Shown here: piece by piece, positions 5,948-8,407 of the stretch
Layout of the letters: every line of letters begins with the position of its first letter
Position numbering within the stretch: the stretch's first letter is position 1
Origin: JAQUKH01 sp043809805
Lineage (GTDB): Bacteria > JACRDZ01 > JAQUKH01
Reading direction: 5' to 3'
NCBI GenBank assembly: GCA_043809805.1
Contig: JBDROR010000119.1
Coordinates: 1-8,407 of the forward strand
Length of the DNA: 8,407 nucleotides
The notes under the pieces: generated by a model
Told to the model about the DNA's origin: nothing
Databases searched by the model: none
What the model saw: only the letters and a program-made list of their open reading frames with translations
Position numbers and translations under genes: made by a program

Positions 5948-7678
5948 ATGATTGGAAAATCGAGTGAACTGCTTGGCCAGATGCTTGTTAAAGCCGGAGT
6001 TATTACCGAAGATCAGGTGCAAAAGGCATTAGAACGCCAGCAGCAGCAAGGCGGGACTATCGGAAATAATTTAATAAGACTGAAATTTACAGATGAAGAA
6101 ACTATTACCGCCTTTCTTGGGAAACAATATGGAGTTGAAGCTATTGACCTTAACCATTATGAGTTTAATAAAAATATTTTAAAAGTTATCTCCGCGGAAG
6201 CCGCGCAGAAATATCTTGTGATTCCGCTTAAAAAAACCGGCAACGTTTTATCTGTTGCTATTGCCAACCCCAGAAATATGTTTGCCATCGACGATTTGAA
6301 GTTTATGACGGGCTGTGAAATTCTTCCACTTGTATCTTCAGAAACCGCCATCAGAAAAATAATAGAAAATTTTTATACCTCCTCCGGAGCGATGGAAGAG
6401 GTCTTAAAGGATATGGGGGAGGGTAAAACAGATGATGGGGAGTTAGAGGTTATTGAACAGGAAGAAGCTGTTGATCTCACAAAGCTTAAAGAGGCGGTTG
6501 AAGAGGCTCCTGTAGTTAAACTGGTAAATTCCATACTTTCCGACGCGGTTGCAAAAGGGGCAAGCGATATTCATGTTGAACCGTATGAACAGATTTTTCG
6601 TGTCAGATTCCGAATAGATGGTATTCTTTACGAGGTGATGCAGCCGCCATTAAGGCTTAAAAACGCGATTACTTCGCGTATAAAAATTATGGCTGAGTTG
6701 GATATTGCTGAAAGGCGTTTACCTCAGGACGGCAGGATAAAGCTTAAGTTAAGAAATAAATCAATAGATTTACGTGTTTCCACTTTGCCCACGCTTTTTG
6801 GTGAAAAGATTGTTATGCGAATTTTGGATAAGAGTTCGCTGATGTTAGATTTGGCTCAACTTGGTTTTGAAGAGCAAGAATTAGCAAAGTTCGAAAAAGG
6901 TATTCGCAGTCCTTATGGGATGGTATTGGTAACCGGCCCTACAGGGAGCGGAAAAACCACTACTTTGTATTCCGCGCTTGATACGATTAATTCGGTAAGT
7001 ACAAATATAATGACGGCAGAGAATCCGGTTGAATACAATCTTAAAGGGATTAATCAGGTTCATATGAGAGAAGGTATCGGCCTCACATTTTCCGCCGCGT
7101 TACGCGCGTTTTTAAGGCAGGACCCGAATATTGTAATGGTTGGTGAAATCCGTGATTTTGAAACGGCTGATATCGCGATTAAAGCCGCGTTGACGGGCCA
7201 TTTGGTTTTGAGCACATTGCATACGAATGATGCGCCAAGCACTATTAATCGTTTGATTAATATGGGAATTGAGCCGTTTCTGGTTGCTTCGGCCACAGTT
7301 TTGATCCTTGCCCAGCGGCTTATCAGAAAGATTTGTCTGGAATGCAAGGAAGAGGTGAAATATCCTGAGAAGGCATTGCTCAATCTTGGCATAACATCGG
7401 AAGAAATTAAAAACCATGTATTTTATAAGGGACGGGGAAAAGACTGTCAGAGTTGTGATGGCAGAGGATATCGCGGGCGAATTGCTATTTATGAGATAAT
7501 GCCGATAACAGAAGAAATCAAAGAATTGGTTCTTAGTAAAGCTAGCGCGCTAGAAATCAGGGATTTGGCGCGCAAGCAGGGTATGAATACGTTGCGCGAT
7601 AGCGCGTTAATCAAATTCAAAAATGGACAAACCTCGATCGAGGAAGTTGTACGTGTGACATTTGGGGGACAGGACTAA
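5948..7678 (+). CDS. pilB: Type IV pilus extension ATPase PilB (GspE family)
   Basis: This 576-residue cytoplasmic hexameric ATPase powers pilus extension at the inner-membrane platform. The N-terminus (about 8-60) is an MshEN/T2SSE_N domain made of two 24-residue motifs (8-31 and 37-60) with a 5-residue spacer. The position-1 arginines expected in c-di-GMP-binding versions are Leu8 and Thr37. A second N-terminal subdomain continues to about 145, and an acidic linker covers about 150-185. The ATPase core has GASDIHVEP at 204-212, Walker A GPTGSGKT at 330-337, the Asp box TAENPVEY at 356-363, Walker B IVMVGEIRDFETADIA at 395-410 and the His box TGHLVLSTLHTND at 416-428. Two CxxC pairs (C463/C466 and C500/C503) form the zinc-binding knuckle typical of PilB/GspE and absent from PilT. 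The in-frame extension to 5891 would add 19 residues translated from repeat DNA and is rejected. GspE of a type II secretion system is the alternative; pilT downstream favours pili. Confidence 0.94.
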   Translation: MIGKSSELLGQMLVKAGVITEDQVQKALERQQQQGGTIGNNLIRLKFTDEETITAFLGKQYGVEAIDLNHYEFNKNILKVISAEAAQKYLVIPLKKTGNVLSVAIANPRNMFAIDDLKFMTGCEILPLVSSETAIRKIIENFYTSSGAMEEVLKDMGEGKTDDGELEVIEQEEAVDLTKLKEAVEEAPVVKLVNSILSDAVAKGASDIHVEPYEQIFRVRFRIDGILYEVMQPPLRLKNAITSRIKIMAELDIAERRLPQDGRIKLKLRNKSIDLRVSTLPTLFGEKIVMRILDKSSLMLDLAQLGFEEQELAKFEKGIRSPYGMVLVTGPTGSGKTTTLYSALDTINSVSTNIMTAENPVEYNLKGINQVHMREGIGLTFSAALRAFLRQDPNIVMVGEIRDFETADIAIKAALTGHLVLSTLHTNDAPSTINRLINMGIEPFLVASATVLILAQRLIRKICLECKEEVKYPEKALLNLGITSEEIKNHVFYKGRGKDCQSCDGRGYRGRIAIYEIMPITEEIKELVLSKASALEIRDLARKQGMNTLRDSALIKFKNGQTSIEEVVRVTFGGQD

Positions 7679-7681
7679 GAA

Positions 7682-7712
7682 TAGTCGTTAGTTGTCAGTT
7701 GATAGTCGTCAG
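7682..7712. repeat. Left heptad array (TAGTCGT type)
   Basis: Four consecutive 7-bp units, TAGTCGT, TAGTTGT, CAGTTGA and TAGTCGT, followed by CAG, begin 3 nt after the pilB stop. They are the reverse-complement type of the ACGACTA units found before pilT. Confidence 0.8.
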
Positions 7713-7719
7713 GGGTAGC

Positions 7720-7737
7720 CGCAGGCTTTAGCCTGCG
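7720..7737. repeat. Perfect palindrome CGCAGGCTTTAGCCTGCG
   Basis: The arms CGCAGGCT (7720-7727) and AGCCTGCG (7730-7737) are exact inverted copies around TT; as RNA this would be a 7-bp stem with a 4-nt loop. A GC-rich hairpin 40 nt after the pilB stop could slow 3' decay or polymerase, but TTGGTGAGG follows rather than a U-run, so it is not called a terminator. Confidence 0.85.
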
Positions 7738-7761
7738 TTGGTGAGGGTGTGTTGTAAGGTT

Positions 7762-7835
7762 GTCATTCCGAACGGAGTGAGGAATCTTATCCTGGGTTCG
7801 ATTTAGGAAAGATTTCTCCCTTCGGTCGAAATGAC
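7762..7835. repeat. Long imperfect palindrome (GTCATTCCGA ... TCGAAATGAC)
   Basis: The 27-nt arms at 7762-7788 and 7809-7835 match at 22 of 27 positions as inverted copies, with a 20-nt spacer. The ends GTCATT/AATGAC recall the outer ends of the aroE palindrome, but the cores differ (GGAGTGAGGAATCTT here). The form resembles interspersed palindromic repeats widely seen in intergenic DNA of many bacterial genomes. Only one full copy is in the window. Confidence 0.85.
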
Positions 7836-7855
7836 AAAATTGTACGTTCGAAATA

Positions 7856-7911
7856 ACAATTAATGACTGACAACTGACGACTGACGACTAACGACTAACG
7901 ACTAACGACTA
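7856..7911. repeat. Right heptad array (ACGACTA), eight units
   Basis: There are eight back-to-back 7-bp units. The first four are degenerate to intermediate (ACAATTA, ATGACTG, ACAACTG, ACGACTG) and the last four are identical ACGACTA. The array ends 4 nt before the pilT Shine-Dalgarno. Homogeneity increasing toward the pilT side suggests recent expansion there by slippage. It has no spacer structure and is not a CRISPR. Confidence 0.9.
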
Positions 7912-7915
7912 AAAC

Positions 7916-7922
7916 AAAGGAG
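7916..7922 (+). promoter_or_regulatory. Shine-Dalgarno of pilT
   Basis: AAAGGAG lies 4 nt before ATG 7927, immediately after the heptad array. Changes in array copy number would leave this spacing intact. Confidence 0.85.
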
Positions 7923-7926
7923 AACT

Positions 7927-8407
7927 ATGGTTTCTTTATTAGAAATGTTAGGGGCTATGGTTAAAGCGTGTGCGTCTGATCTGCATTTGGTGGTTGGAGT
8001 GCCTCCTCAGTTTAGGATTGATGGGAAGTTGATATCTTTTGGAGAAGAAAAACTTACTTCGGAAACCTGTCGTGAGTTAGTTTATAGTATTTTAGGCGAT
8101 GGGCAGAAGAAGAAGTTAGAGCAGGAAAGGGAATTGGATGCCGCGTTTAGCATAAAAGATTTATCCCGTTTCAGAGTAAATGTTTACTATGATAGAAATT
8201 GCGTCGCTTGCGCGATAAGAACCATCCCTTATCATATACTTTCCTTTGAGGAATTAGGTCTTCCGAATGTTGTAAAGGCTATTGCAAGAAAACCAAGAGG
8301 GCTTGTTTTAGTTACAGGCCCGACTGGAAGCGGGAAATCAACAACATTAGCCTCAATTATAGATCTAATTAATAATGAGCGTTCTTGCCATATTATTACA
8401 GTAGAAG
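7927..8407 (+). CDS. pilT: Type IV pilus retraction ATPase PilT, 5' part
   Basis: The frame runs from ATG 7927 through the right edge without a stop, giving 160 residues (about the N-terminal 45 percent of a typical PilT). PilT is a cytoplasmic hexameric ATPase that disassembles pilin to retract pili, giving twitching motility and pulling bound DNA inward. The N-terminal domain carries ASDLHLVVGVPPQFRIDGKL at about 16-35, a PilT hallmark, and RFRVNVYYDR at 81-90. A conserved stretch IRTIPYHILSFEELGLP (97-113) is followed by Walker A GPTGSGKS at 131-138. The window ends at IITVE, where the Asp box begins. There is no MshEN domain ahead of the core, which separates it from PilB. It probably shares a transcript with pilB across the repeat block, unless a promoter is hidden in that block. 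Confidence 0.95.
   Translation, partial: MVSLLEMLGAMVKACASDLHLVVGVPPQFRIDGKLISFGEEKLTSETCRELVYSILGDGQKKKLEQERELDAAFSIKDLSRFRVNVYYDRNCVACAIRTIPYHILSFEELGLPNVVKAIARKPRGLVLVTGPTGSGKSTTLASIIDLINNERSCHIITVE

Larger units (their letters stand above)
7682..7911. repeat. Composite repeat block with 11-bp terminal inverted repeats
   Basis: This block fills nearly the whole pilB-pilT gap. It starts TAGTCGTTAGT (7682-7692) and ends with the exact reverse complement ACTAACGACTA (7901-7911). A second exact inverted match pairs AGTTGTCAGT (7690-7699) with ACTGACAACT (7866-7875), so the two ends could fold into one long interrupted stem. Inside lie two independent palindromes (7720-7737 and 7762-7835). No protein is encoded, and no clean target-site duplication is seen at the flanks. 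It resembles a non-autonomous miniature element or a nest of repeats that accumulated at one safe site. Transcripts from pilB into pilT would carry all these hairpins. Confidence 0.75.

Noticed and set aside
7542..7643. Two 12-bp perfect palindromes in pilB (CTAGCGCGCTAG at 7542 and CCTCGATCGAGG at 7632)
   Set aside because: About two 12-bp palindromes are expected by chance in 8.4 kb, and both lie in conserved coding sequence.
7720..7760. Terminator for pilB at the CGCAGGCT/AGCCTGCG hairpin
   Set aside because: No U-run follows the stem, and pilT just downstream is likely to be read from the same transcript.
7856..7911. CRISPR-like repeat array
   Set aside because: The 7-bp units are contiguous with no spacers, and there are no cas genes in view.

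Overview
This is an AT-rich bacterial window in which every supported gene lies on the + strand and the genes are packed tightly. The gene order (ComEC-type channel, small coiled-coil protein, shikimate dehydrogenase, PilB, PilT), the AT-rich codon use and the junction palindromes suggest a deep-branching Gram-negative with type IV pili. A candidate phylum of the Omnitrophota kind would fit, but that placement is inference from gene order and repeat style and is weakly held.

Layout: (a) 1-411 is the 3' part of a PIN-domain ribonuclease gene cut by the left edge. (b) 469-3105 is a type III restriction enzyme Res subunit with intact helicase and nuclease motifs; no Mod methyltransferase is in view. 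(c) 3102-4625 is a ComEC/Rec2 DNA-uptake channel that shares an ATGA stop/start with res. (d) 4606-4974 is a small charged helical protein of unknown function, with a perfect 14-bp inverted repeat inside its coding sequence. (e) 4971-5894 is aroE, whose last ~23 codons are read from a palindromic intergenic repeat. (f) 5948-7678 is pilB. (g) 7682-7911 is a composite repeat block bounded by inverted 7-bp repeat arrays and holding two further palindromes. (h) 7927 to the right edge is the 5' part of pilT.

From res to aroE the genes overlap by 4, 20 and 4 bases and are very likely one transcript with translational coupling. PilB (extension ATPase), PilT (retraction ATPase) and ComEC (inner-membrane DNA channel) are the standard parts of pilus-dependent DNA uptake, so the window looks like a competence/type IV pilus locus. 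A restriction enzyme and a PIN protein sit directly at its upstream end. AroE is a housekeeping passenger. No RNA genes, CRISPR arrays, transposase genes or convincing factor-independent terminators were seen. The only sizeable non-coding stretch is the 248 bp between pilB and pilT, and it is almost wholly repeat-derived.

The most interesting signals are the structured repeats: the heptad-bounded composite element, the palindrome that rewrites the AroE C-terminus, and the palindrome inside the small ORF. The res-comEC coupling and a PilB N-terminal domain lacking both arginines expected of c-di-GMP-binding MshEN motifs also merit a look. I see no clearly new multi-gene system.
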